Source of the DNA: Bdellovibrionales bacterium
Lineage (GTDB): Bacteria > Bdellovibrionota > UBA1018
Assembly (NCBI GenBank): GCA_016786465.1
Contig: JAEUWC010000005.1
Location: 1 to 64,000, forward strand
Reading direction: 5' to 3'
Length of the DNA stretch: 64,000 nucleotides
Shown: positions 8,316 through 15,983 of the stretch, in pieces
Layout of the letters: each line of letters begins with the position of its first letter
How positions within the stretch are numbered: the first letter of the stretch is position 1
Notes under the pieces: model-generated
The model's input: only the letters and a program-made list of their open reading frames with translations
Databases searched by the model: none
Told to the model about the DNA's origin: nothing
Made by a program: the position numbers and the translations under genes

Positions 8316-9631
8316 CGATGGGCTTTTTCCTTGATCGCTTTGGGAATACCTAAAATGTACCAGACGTAAGCCAAACCAATAAGACCAATGTAGATTCCAA
8401 AAATGACGGGGGTCTGCCAAACCATTGCGGCAAAGCAGACGAGCGCCAAAATCAGCGCCGTTATCGGAACCACAGGATAAAGCGGAACTTTGAAGGGCCG
8501 ATGCATCTTGGGTTCTGTCTTGCGAAGGCGAATCAGTGCCACCATGGAAACTGCGTAAAGCGTTAGGGCTCCGAAGACCGCTAAAGTGATGATTTCACCC
8601 GTTCGTCCCGTCAAAAGTGCGACGATCCCAACGACGAAATTCACCAAAAGCGCACCCGCTGGGGTTTGCCGTTTTTCTAAAGTTGCCCCAAGCCAACGAG
8701 GTGCGTAACCCACGCGTCCAAATTCCATGATCGCCCGACCCGCGACTAGAACGATTCCGTTGAAACTTGCTACCAAGCCGAAAAGTCCGACGGTCACCAA
8801 AATGTGATAAAGCGCGTGCCCTTCTCCGACCACTTTTCCAAAGGCCAAAGGAAGCGGAGTATCCAGCGGCGTCGTGCTTCCGGGCGCGTAAACGACGGCT
8901 TTCCAACCCGCGACGCCGACCGCGCAAACCAAAGTCAATAACGCTAAAAAAACCAACGTCAAGACCGCCCAAACGAAACCGCGAACGATGTCCTTTTGGG
9001 GGTTCTTCGCTTCTTCGGCGACGTTTGCGATACCTTCAATTGCCAAATAAAACCAAATCGCAAAAGGAATCGCGGCAAATACCCCTTTCCATCCATTGGG
9101 TAATGGATCTTGTGAAAATGCGGCCCATGAAAAATGGGGGCCCGTCACACCCGCGAAAACCAGAAGTTCCAAGATAGCCAAAATCGTAATGGCTAATTCA
9201 AAAACGGCGGACTGCTTCACGCCCCAAATGTTCAAGGCCGTAAAAATGAAATAGGCCGCAACTGCAAAAACCAAGGGGGAAACACCTGGAGCATACGTAG
9301 AAAAGTACCCACCGATCGCCGCGGCGATCGCCGGCGGAGCAAAAACGAATTCCACCATTTGTGCGATCCCACCCAGGTATCCCCATCCCGGTCCCAGCCC
9401 ACGCGATGCGTAGACAAACGCCCCACCGGCTTTCGGAATCGAGCAGGCCAATTCCGCGTAGCTGAAAACGAAGCTGATCGTCATCACGCTGACTAGGATC
9501 GCCGCAATCAGAAGCCCTAAAGGCCCGCCCTCGGGAAGTCCCAGGTTCCATCCAAAGTATTCGCCGGAAATGACGTAACCGACCCCAAGGCCCCAGATCA
9601 TGACTGGGCCTAAACTTTTATTTAGTGACAT
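8312..9631 (-). CDS. APC-family amine permease, ethanolamine permease type
   Basis: 439 residues from the ATG at 9631, with about 12 predicted membrane helices. The N-terminal signature 'WGLGVGYVISGEYFGWNLGL' and the later 'IPKAGGAFVYASRGLGP' and 'EFVFAPPAIAAAIGGYF' match the ethanolamine-transporter branch of the amino acid-polyamine-cation family as I know it. A longer frame starts at 9682, but those 17 extra residues are polar and the codon lies in the loop of a perfect 11-base inverted repeat, so the inner start is chosen. First gene of the operon that runs down to 2728. Confidence 0.88.
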   Translation of the reverse strand: MSLNKSLGPVMIWGLGVGYVISGEYFGWNLGLPEGGPLGLLIAAILVSVMTISFVFSYAELACSIPKAGGAFVYASRGLGPGWGYLGGIAQMVEFVFAPPAIAAAIGGYFSTYAPGVSPLVFAVAAYFIFTALNIWGVKQSAVFELAITILAILELLVFAGVTGPHFSWAAFSQDPLPNGWKGVFAAIPFAIWFYLAIEGIANVAEEAKNPQKDIVRGFVWAVLTLVFLALLTLVCAVGVAGWKAVVYAPGSTTPLDTPLPLAFGKVVGEGHALYHILVTVGLFGLVASFNGIVLVAGRAIMEFGRVGYAPRWLGATLEKRQTPAGALLVNFVVGIVALLTGRTGEIITLAVFGALTLYAVSMVALIRLRKTEPKMHRPFKVPLYPVVPITALILALVCFAAMVWQTPVIFGIYIGLIGLAYVWYILGIPKAIKEKAHR

Positions 9632-9667
9632 AAAATCTTGGGCAAACACATTTCTGCTCGCCCGCTC

Positions 9668-9697
9668 CCGTCCATTCAGCATAAAATGAATGGACGG
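9668..9697. promoter_or_regulatory. Perfect inverted repeat between divergent genes (candidate operator)
   Basis: CCGTCCATTCA at 9668-9678 is exactly complementary to TGAATGGACGG at 9687-9697, with an 8-base centre. It sits between the divergent starts of the permease operon (9631) and the secreted-protein gene (9706). A dyad of this length in the only intergenic gap is a good candidate for a regulator site. An mRNA hairpin is the alternative; no T-tract follows. Confidence 0.55.
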
Positions 9698-9705
9698 AGA
9701 AAATC

Positions 9706-10326
9706 ATGAAAATTTCGAATCGAATTTTTACGTTGGGCCTAAGTCTGATCTTGGTTGCGGTTCCGTCCTACGCACTGGACATGAAAAAACTTCAAGGCGC
9801 CGCACTGAAAGGGGCTGCCGAAGGAATCAAGACCGGAAAAATTGAAGGCGCAAAAAAAGGAATTGAAGTGGGCGCAAAAACCACCGCAGAAGAAATGAAG
9901 AAGGGTGACGCAGGCACCCCAGCTGCAGGCGGCGCCCCTGCGGCGTCAGCCGAACCGGCGAAAGATCTTTCTCCATCGTTGATCTGCGATGCCGCCAAAA
10001 AAATGGGAATCTGCTACGCGTTCACAGGCCAGAAGCATGTCGATGACCACGCTCAGGGCAAAGAAAAGGCAGCCAAAAGTACCAAGAAGAACCAACCCAT
10101 TTGCGCAAACGACTTTGCGTGCAAAATCATGCGGGGCGAATACAAGGAAGCTTCGACCTGCCCGAAAGAAAAAGCTTTGGGCCGCTGCCTGATCAAAAAA
10201 GGCGATCCCGAAGAATTCACCCTTTTCTATTACAAAGGCGGCAAGATCAAGGACGCCCAGAAGGACTGTGCTGACGCAAAATCCAGCATCCATCGTCAGG
10301 GCGCGGGGGAATGGACCGCACTATGA
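9706..10326 (+). CDS. Secreted cysteine-containing protein of unknown function
   Basis: 206 residues. Signal peptide ends near 'PSYALD' (residue 24). An Ala/Lys/Gly-rich helical stretch (about 25-85) contains 'KGAAEGIKTGKIEGAKKG', then an Ala/Pro linker, then a domain with about seven Cys residues that could form disulfides in the periplasm. No family recognised. It overlaps the next gene and leads into TonB and a TonB-dependent receptor, so it may belong to that uptake operon. Confidence 0.75.
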   Translation: MKISNRIFTLGLSLILVAVPSYALDMKKLQGAALKGAAEGIKTGKIEGAKKGIEVGAKTTAEEMKKGDAGTPAAGGAPAASAEPAKDLSPSLICDAAKKMGICYAFTGQKHVDDHAQGKEKAAKSTKKNQPICANDFACKIMRGEYKEASTCPKEKALGRCLIKKGDPEEFTLFYYKGGKIKDAQKDCADAKSSIHRQGAGEWTAL

Positions 10327-10934
10327 TTCTTCTGACCCTTCTTTTGTCAGTCACGCAGGCGCATTCGGCCTACGGGGCCGGCTGCTTTGATTGGAACAAA
10401 GGCGTCGCAAAGCCGCTTAAGGCAGCGGTCGACTATCCGGCAAAAGCAAAGGGAAAAGACTTCAGCAAAGCCGGAACGGATAAGGCAAAAAACTTTGTCT
10501 GGGGCTACGCCCGCGGAAAAGTGAAGAAGCCGATTTTAAAAGTCTACGAAGCCCTTTTGGATCCATTTAGCGTGAAAGATCCCGAAAAGGTCAAGGTCAA
10601 CGTCTATCCGCAGGAACAAAGTGGATACAAAGACTTTCAGCTTCGAATGGTTTCTGTAAAAAAAGTTCCGATTCCGGTCAGCTGGGAAGAAGAATGGGCT
10701 GCCGCAATTACGGAAGGGACCCCCGAAGCGCCTAAAGTCATTTTGATTCAAAATCAAAGATCGTCCGCGCCCAATAAGTTCCTACGTCATTTTTGTGGAA
10801 CCCTAATCCTGACAGCGGACAGTGCGAATCAAACCGATGTTTTTGTTTACGAAGAACTGGATGCGATCGGAAGGCGATCTGAAGCTGACACCGAAAAAGG
10901 ACATCTAGGAACGCTTGCTACGCTTCGAAAATGA
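10311..10934 (+). CDS. Secreted protein of unknown function upstream of tonB
   Basis: 207 residues with a signal peptide ending near 'SAYGAG'. The mature part has two Cys residues and no recognised domain. Two starts are possible. ATG 10311 has its GGGGGA too close. ATG 10323 overlaps the previous stop as ATGA and sits 12 bases after the same GGGGGA. The difference is four residues. Its own stop overlaps the TonB start by four bases, so the genes from 9706 to 11533 are probably one transcript. Confidence 0.72.
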   Translation: MDRTMILLTLLLSVTQAHSAYGAGCFDWNKGVAKPLKAAVDYPAKAKGKDFSKAGTDKAKNFVWGYARGKVKKPILKVYEALLDPFSVKDPEKVKVNVYPQEQSGYKDFQLRMVSVKKVPIPVSWEEEWAAAITEGTPEAPKVILIQNQRSSAPNKFLRHFCGTLILTADSANQTDVFVYEELDAIGRRSEADTEKGHLGTLATLRK

Positions 10935-11533
10935 AAAGACGGCTGAACAAAGCGATTCGAAAAAAATCGTTTCCTTGGCTGACCAGCGCTGCAATTCATT
11001 TGGCAGCGATTGGTCTATTGGTTTTGGGCGACCAGCCTAAAGAACGAGGCGCCGTCACAATTCTGAATATTGAACTGGCCGGGCACGGTGGCGATGGGGC
11101 GCATACCGAAATCAAACACCGATCCAAGCTGAAGCGTTCCGCGAAAGCCTTGATTCAACCGACCGCGACGACCGACCCAGATGCAGTTGCGGCTGAAACT
11201 GCACCCACAGATACTGATACCGCCGCTGGCAATCCTAACCCTGCCGCAGAAGCCGCTTATGTGAATGAAATTGTGCGGCTGATCAATCAAGCGAAGCGTT
11301 ATCCGAAAATGGCTTTGATTCGCGAAGAAGAAGGACAGGTCATGATTTCTGTCGACGTCGCGTCCGATGGCACGGTGTCGAATCCCAAAATCGAAAAGCC
11401 CAGCCCCTATGATTCGCTGAACCAGGGCGCGTTAGATACTTTGAAACAAATGGGAAAACTGCCACCCGCCCCAGCGTCGCTGAAAAATGGGATCCACCTT
11501 CATATTCCGATCCTTTACCAGATCAGCCGTTAG
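10931..11533 (+). CDS. tonB: TonB-family energy transducer
   Basis: 200 residues in the TonB order: a short cytoplasmic basic N-terminus, one membrane helix (about 15-35, 'SAAIHLAAIGLLVLG'), an Ala/Pro/Thr/Glu-rich spacer, and a C-terminal TonB domain (about 115-200) with 'INQAKRYPKMA', 'EGQVMISVDVASDGTV' and a final hydrophobic strand. It transmits proton-motive force from ExbB/ExbD (not in this window) to outer-membrane receptors. The gene directly before a TonB-dependent receptor suggests a dedicated pair. Confidence 0.88.
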   Translation: MKRRLNKAIRKKSFPWLTSAAIHLAAIGLLVLGDQPKERGAVTILNIELAGHGGDGAHTEIKHRSKLKRSAKALIQPTATTDPDAVAAETAPTDTDTAAGNPNPAAEAAYVNEIVRLINQAKRYPKMALIREEEGQVMISVDVASDGTVSNPKIEKPSPYDSLNQGALDTLKQMGKLPPAPASLKNGIHLHIPILYQISR

Positions 11534-11553
11534 GGTTATGCCTGGGCCCACTT

Positions 11554-13446
11554 ATGCGCGCCCTGATCACCCTTTTTCTTGTTCCCCAATTAGCCCTGGC
11601 TTCTGAATACGTCCTTCCTGAAATTTCGGTGTTGGGCGAATCCCAGAAAAAATCCGTAACCGACTTTGTGCCCACAGTTTCAGAACTTTCTGGAAACCGC
11701 TTAAATCAGAAACGACAGAACACGATTGGTGAAACGCTTTCCCAGGAAGCCGGTGTGAATTCAACTTACTTTGGTCCCAATTCCAGTCGTCCTGTGATTC
11801 GCGGCTTGGATGGCGATCGCGTTCGAATCCTTCAGAACGGAGTCGGCTCGATGGATGCATCCGGCGCCAGCCCGGACCATGCCGTGTCGGCGGATCCGTT
11901 TTCTTTGGAACGCGTGGAAATCGTGCGCGGATCCGCAGCATTGCTTTACGGCAGCAGTGCGATTGGCGGTGTCGTGAATTTGGTGGATGGCCGAATTCCA
12001 GAACGGGAAAATGGAAATCGCCCAGCAACCGTGGGAGGGCGATATTCCAGTGTCGACCAAGGTTGGGCGGCTTTGCTTTCTTCGGATTTCGGATCCGGGA
12101 AGAACCAATTTCATTCAGACCTGATCAAAAGAAGAAACCAAAACACGAAGACCCCGGTTGCCACGCAGAACCCGATTGCAAACAGCGCGGGTGATGGCTT
12201 TGACGGCGGCTTTGGTTACAGTCGAATCTTGGATTCTGGGTACGTCGGAACTTCGTTTTCTTACAATACAAGCAATTACGGAACGGTCGCCGAACCGGAC
12301 GTCACCATTGGTCTTGAAAAGCAGCGGGTCGACGTCGCAGGTGCGGTATCTGGCACACGCTTCCGAACTGCTTACAGCTATTACAAACACCAAGAATACG
12401 AAGGAAGTGAAGTTGGTACCCAGTTTTTGAGCCGCGCTGCCGAAGGGCGTGTGGATCACAAACACAAGACGGGACTAGGTACCGAAGGAATCGTCGGCGC
12501 ACAAGCACAGTACACCGACTTTAGTGCGAACGGCGAAGAAGCCTTCTTGCCGGGGACAAAAACAACTGCCGCTGCCATTTTTTTATATGAAGAATTGAAG
12601 CAAGAAAAATGGACGCCATCTCTAGGAGCCCGCCTGGAAGGCAACCAGGTTCGGGCAGATTCGGCAACACGTGCGTACTTTCCGAAAAGCTTGGCGCTGG
12701 GTCTGCTTTACAAAATCGACGACGCTTACAGCCTGGGCGTCAACACGACGGTTACTGAACGGGCACCCAATTACCAAGAACTATTCGCTGGCGGCAATCA
12801 CATCGCCACCGGAATTGAAGAAAACGGCGATCTGGCCCTTTCAATGGAACGCGCGCAAGCTATCGAACTTTCGCTTAGGCACAAGAATCGTCCCACCGAA
12901 AGTCGGTTCACGATCTTTGCGCAAAATTTTTCGACGTTCATCGCCTTGGTTCCAAACGGTCTTCAAAACGGCGACGGATTGGACATCTATAATTTTCAGG
13001 CGATTCATGCGCGAATTTACGGTGCTGAATTTGAATACCGCCGCGAACTTTCCCGGCCCGCATTGGGTGGAATTTTGGAAGTCGATTTCAAGATGGACTT
13101 TGTCCGGGGCCAGGATCTGACTCACCGAACGAATCTTCCCCGAATGTCGCCCATTCGCGAAAACCTGGCCCTGGAACATCGGACAAATTCCCTGCGTTCA
13201 CGCTTGGAACTAAGCCACAATCACCGTCAGACCCAATCGGCGCCCAACGAAACCCACACGGCTGGGTACTTCATGACCAACATCAGCTTCGAAGCACCTT
13301 TCAACACGTCCTGGGGAGTCCTTCAGACCACACTTCGCCTGAATAATATCTTTGATGTCGAAGCCCGAAACCATGTTTCGTTCTTAAAGGACCTGGCCCC
13401 GCTTCCCGGCAGAAATCTGATCTTGGGGATCACGGCCAAAATCTAG
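11554..13446 (+). CDS. TonB-dependent outer-membrane receptor, ZnuD-like
   Basis: 630 residues: signal peptide, a short TonB-box region ('YVLPEISVLGES'), a plug domain (about 40-150) with 'PVIRGLDGDRVRILQNGVG' and 'SPDHAVSADP', and 'VEIVRGSAALLYGSSAIGGVVN' at the plug end, then a 22-strand barrel ending 'GITAKI'. The 'SPDHA' segment and the 'NHVSFLKDLAPLPGRNL' ending recall the zinc receptor ZnuD as I know it. Metal uptake, probably zinc, is therefore the favoured role, but this is inferred from short motifs. The gene follows tonB by 20 bases and overlaps the convergent gene by four. Confidence 0.9.
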   Translation: MRALITLFLVPQLALASEYVLPEISVLGESQKKSVTDFVPTVSELSGNRLNQKRQNTIGETLSQEAGVNSTYFGPNSSRPVIRGLDGDRVRILQNGVGSMDASGASPDHAVSADPFSLERVEIVRGSAALLYGSSAIGGVVNLVDGRIPERENGNRPATVGGRYSSVDQGWAALLSSDFGSGKNQFHSDLIKRRNQNTKTPVATQNPIANSAGDGFDGGFGYSRILDSGYVGTSFSYNTSNYGTVAEPDVTIGLEKQRVDVAGAVSGTRFRTAYSYYKHQEYEGSEVGTQFLSRAAEGRVDHKHKTGLGTEGIVGAQAQYTDFSANGEEAFLPGTKTTAAAIFLYEELKQEKWTPSLGARLEGNQVRADSATRAYFPKSLALGLLYKIDDAYSLGVNTTVTERAPNYQELFAGGNHIATGIEENGDLALSMERAQAIELSLRHKNRPTESRFTIFAQNFSTFIALVPNGLQNGDGLDIYNFQAIHARIYGAEFEYRRELSRPALGGILEVDFKMDFVRGQDLTHRTNLPRMSPIRENLALEHRTNSLRSRLELSHNHRQTQSAPNETHTAGYFMTNISFEAPFNTSWGVLQTTLRLNNIFDVEARNHVSFLKDLAPLPGRNLILGITAKI

Positions 13447-14081
13447 TTTCCGAAATCGGACAGCGAAATTCCGGAACCCTTCGTTTCGAAGTACATCAGA
13501 TCGACAAAGACTGCCGCCGCCATCAAAAGCGTTCGTTCGTCAGCGCTTACAGACGTACTTTTGAATTCAACACGAAACCGATCCTTATCGGTGAACGCTT
13601 CCGTCAAAATCCCCGACCACTTCTTTTCCAGTTTCGCGACTTCCTGACCGTCTTTTGGGCGAATGAATTGGAACGTCCAAATTCTCCAAATCGGCGAAGC
13701 CACTTCCATCAGAACATTTCCGTTTGCATCTTCGACATCGAACCGTTTGGTCAAAATCGAAAACCGTCTTTGAATTGCACCAATTCTCCGACTGCCTTCG
13801 GCTTCGAAAAGTTCCAAACGCTGAAAGAAAATCCGGAAAGGATGCTGACCAATCCAAATCAGCTTCCTAGCATTGTCAAAAAAGTGGATCGAAAAAGGCC
13901 TCCAGTGACCCAAGAATTGGCGAAACAAAAACCCCAGAATTCCTTTCTGTTGTTCCGCCGCGAATCCCAGCGGGTTCCCCGCCTCGTCCGTGATTCGATA
14001 CTTGTTGCGGGTCTCAAAGCCGATCCACTCGGCAATTTCCACGGCTTGAACGACGCGAATCGCCGGGTGCTCTAGATTCAT
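13443..14081 (-). CDS. Phospholipid scramblase-family / LURP-one-like protein
   Basis: 212 residues matching the Scramblase (PF03803) pattern from memory: 'NKYRITDEAGNPLGFAAEQ', 'RPFSIHFFDNARKLIW', 'HPFRIFFQRLELFEAEGSRRIGAIQRRF', 'VASPIWRIWTFQF' and 'KKWSGILTEAFTDKDRF'. Bacterial members are small tubby-like beta-barrel proteins with a buried C-terminal helix ('RTLLMAAAVFVDLMYFE'). Their function is not settled. Its start overlaps the upstream acetyltransferase gene as ATGA. Confidence 0.85.
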   Translation of the reverse strand: MNLEHPAIRVVQAVEIAEWIGFETRNKYRITDEAGNPLGFAAEQQKGILGFLFRQFLGHWRPFSIHFFDNARKLIWIGQHPFRIFFQRLELFEAEGSRRIGAIQRRFSILTKRFDVEDANGNVLMEVASPIWRIWTFQFIRPKDGQEVAKLEKKWSGILTEAFTDKDRFRVEFKSTSVSADERTLLMAAAVFVDLMYFETKGSGISLSDFGN

Positions 14082-14953
14082 GCTGAAATCCTGGGTCGCC
14101 CCATCACACCTAAAATGTTTCCGACAGGATCTTGAATCTGACAGACCGCGCGCTCTCCGGGAATTTCCAAAGGTCCGCGATGAACGGTAGCGCCCATGTC
14201 TTCAAAATGGCGAATCGCATCGGGTAAAGAATCCGTGCGCCAGTAACCCGGGCTTCCGGCGCCGCGATGAATGCAAACCGATTGCGAACCGACGACAAAT
14301 TCCGCGTACTGATCCGTGAAGATCACGGGATTGCATCCCAATGCCTTTTGGTACCACTGAATGCTGGCCTTCAAATCGCTTGAAAAAACGTCAACCTGGT
14401 TTGTTTCCAAAACCTTCGATTTTGAAAAGACCAAATTATCCCGAAGAAACTTTAGATCCGCATCCGCCTGAACCAATCCTTCGAACTGATAGCCTAGGCG
14501 TTTAGGAACTGCGGCTGATCGAGCATTGCCCGTTTCACATCGAATTTCGACGCGAACAAAGCCAGCGTCAAACAAAGCATTTTCAAAAAGCTGGACGGCT
14601 TCCGAAATGTAGCCTTTTCCTTCGTGTTCACTGAAAAGCCAATAGCCCAGCTCGGCGCTTTGATTCTTCCAACTGATGTGGTGCGCGCCGATATTTCCCA
14701 AATAAGCGCCCGACTGCCTTTCAAAGATGCTGAAATCCAAAAGACGACCTTCAGCCCAAGCTTGGTGCGACGATCGAATATAATTTTCTGTGTCGGTAGA
14801 AGTTCGGGTGGACGCGACCCAAGGAAAATAACGTCCCAGCCTTTTTCGATCCTGATCGATGCAACGAAACATCCATGCAGCCGAATCGATCGAGTGCTTT
14901 TTTAACTCGATTCTTTTTCCTGAGAGCAGCTCGGGAAAAGGCTTCTTGTTCAT
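14078..14953 (-). CDS. Fusion of GNAT acetyltransferase and VOC (glyoxalase-like) domain
   Basis: 291 residues. Residues about 1-165 are a RimJ/RimL-type GNAT acetyltransferase: 'RIELKKHS', 'LGNIGAHHISWKNQSAELGYW', the acetyl-CoA loop 'SEHEGKGYISEA', then 'RVEIRCETGNARSAAVPKRLGY'. Residues about 182-291 form a VOC/glyoxalase module: 'NQVDVFSSDLKASIQWYQKALG', 'VCIHRGAG', 'DAIRHFEDMGA', 'CQIQDPVGNILGVMG'. The acetyltransferase modifies an N-terminus or small amine; VOC domains bind metals or small molecules. The usual metal ligands are not clear, so it may be a binding domain. ATG 14953 preferred over an upstream TTG. Confidence 0.85.
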   Translation of the reverse strand: MNKKPFPELLSGKRIELKKHSIDSAAWMFRCIDQDRKRLGRYFPWVASTRTSTDTENYIRSSHQAWAEGRLLDFSIFERQSGAYLGNIGAHHISWKNQSAELGYWLFSEHEGKGYISEAVQLFENALFDAGFVRVEIRCETGNARSAAVPKRLGYQFEGLVQADADLKFLRDNLVFSKSKVLETNQVDVFSSDLKASIQWYQKALGCNPVIFTDQYAEFVVGSQSVCIHRGAGSPGYWRTDSLPDAIRHFEDMGATVHRGPLEIPGERAVCQIQDPVGNILGVMGRPRISA

Positions 14954-15061
14954 AAACAAAAGCTATCAGAATCGAATCGCAGCCGCGAGCCCTCGCGCAC
15001 GAATGCGCGACGCAACAAGGTGCGTAGTTTTCGCGCAGACTGCGTAGTTTGCTACTCGCTT

Positions 15062-15307
15062 TTACTCTTTCGCTTTGAGCTTGGAATCGTTCTCGGAAAT
15101 GAACTTTTTGATATCGTCAGCAATTCCAAGAAGTTTCAACCATTGCTCTTTATAAAGTGTCACCGGGAAGCGTCCCATCCCATAAACGGACAGTGCGCCT
15201 TTTTCGCTGACCTTCATGGAAAGTGTTCCACGAGCAGGTTTTGTTTTCTTCAGCGCTTCGTTTTCCGCGCGCAATCTTTCCAATTCGGCCTTCATATCTT
15301 CTGACAT
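15062..15307 (-). CDS. Small conserved protein of unknown function
   Basis: 81 residues. A short N-terminal coiled coil ('EDMKAELERLRAENEALKK') is followed by a compact beta-rich part, 'GTLSMKVSEKGALSVYGMGR', then 'PVTLYKEQWLKLL'. I recall this last pattern from many uncharacterised bacterial proteins of the same size. No signal peptide; cytoplasmic. It stands alone between two intergenic gaps. Confidence 0.8.
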   Translation of the reverse strand: MSEDMKAELERLRAENEALKKTKPARGTLSMKVSEKGALSVYGMGRFPVTLYKEQWLKLLGIADDIKKFISENDSKLKAKE

Positions 15308-15479
15308 GCGGACCAGTATGAAGCAGAATCCACCTCATCGCAAACTGGCGAATACTTTCAATTGGGGTTGTTTAAAAAACCAATCCGATTAAATCCATTA
15401 ATTACAATAAGTTAAGACTAGACGCGCGACGCATCAATACCGTGACAAGGCGAATCGCCTTTGGTAGGACCACCCCATT

Positions 15480-15983
15480 ATGAAAAAGACGATGATTGTT
15501 TTGTCGCTGCTGTCTGGATTGGCTTCTTCTTTCGCAATGGCGCAGACCCGCCCCCAAGAAGAATGGTTCGTTTGCCGTACCGGCCCGGCGATGCATTATT
15601 CAGTAGAATCTAGATACAATACTACCCATCGCACATTCATGGCCCCAGAAGTGATCGTCGGCTTTGGCTGGAAAGCAAGCGCAGTGGGTTTTGGAAAAGA
15701 TTTGAAGCCAGGTTACTGCGGATGGGGCGGACGCGACGCTACCGCTGCTGAAATGAAGAACAATTATTTTTACGTCATCAACATGGAAGACAAGGTCACC
15801 CTTCGTACTTTCGTCGATGGACGCCAAACGGTGTATTCGGGTCTGTTCGCCCGCCCATTCACCGACTTCAGAAACCAAGACAAAGTCTACTTCATGAAAG
15901 GCTTCATGATGGGCGGATCAGTGGTCATCGACGCCGCCACCCAAACCTTCAGCGGAACAACCCCAATCGGACCTACGCCCTAA
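15480..15983 (+). CDS. Secreted protein of unknown function
   Basis: 167 residues with a clear signal peptide (cleavage after 'SFAMAQ', about residue 21). Only two Cys residues, suited to one disulfide. No family recognised. Convergent with metG, overlapping its last codons by four bases. Confidence 0.75.
   Translation: MKKTMIVLSLLSGLASSFAMAQTRPQEEWFVCRTGPAMHYSVESRYNTTHRTFMAPEVIVGFGWKASAVGFGKDLKPGYCGWGGRDATAAEMKNNYFYVINMEDKVTLRTFVDGRQTVYSGLFARPFTDFRNQDKVYFMKGFMMGGSVVIDAATQTFSGTTPIGPTP

Noticed and set aside
8316-8420. Longer start for the glutamine-synthetase-like protein
   Set aside because: It begins with a TTG inside the permease gene and encodes residues unrelated to the family; the ATG at 8315 overlaps the permease stop as ATGA.
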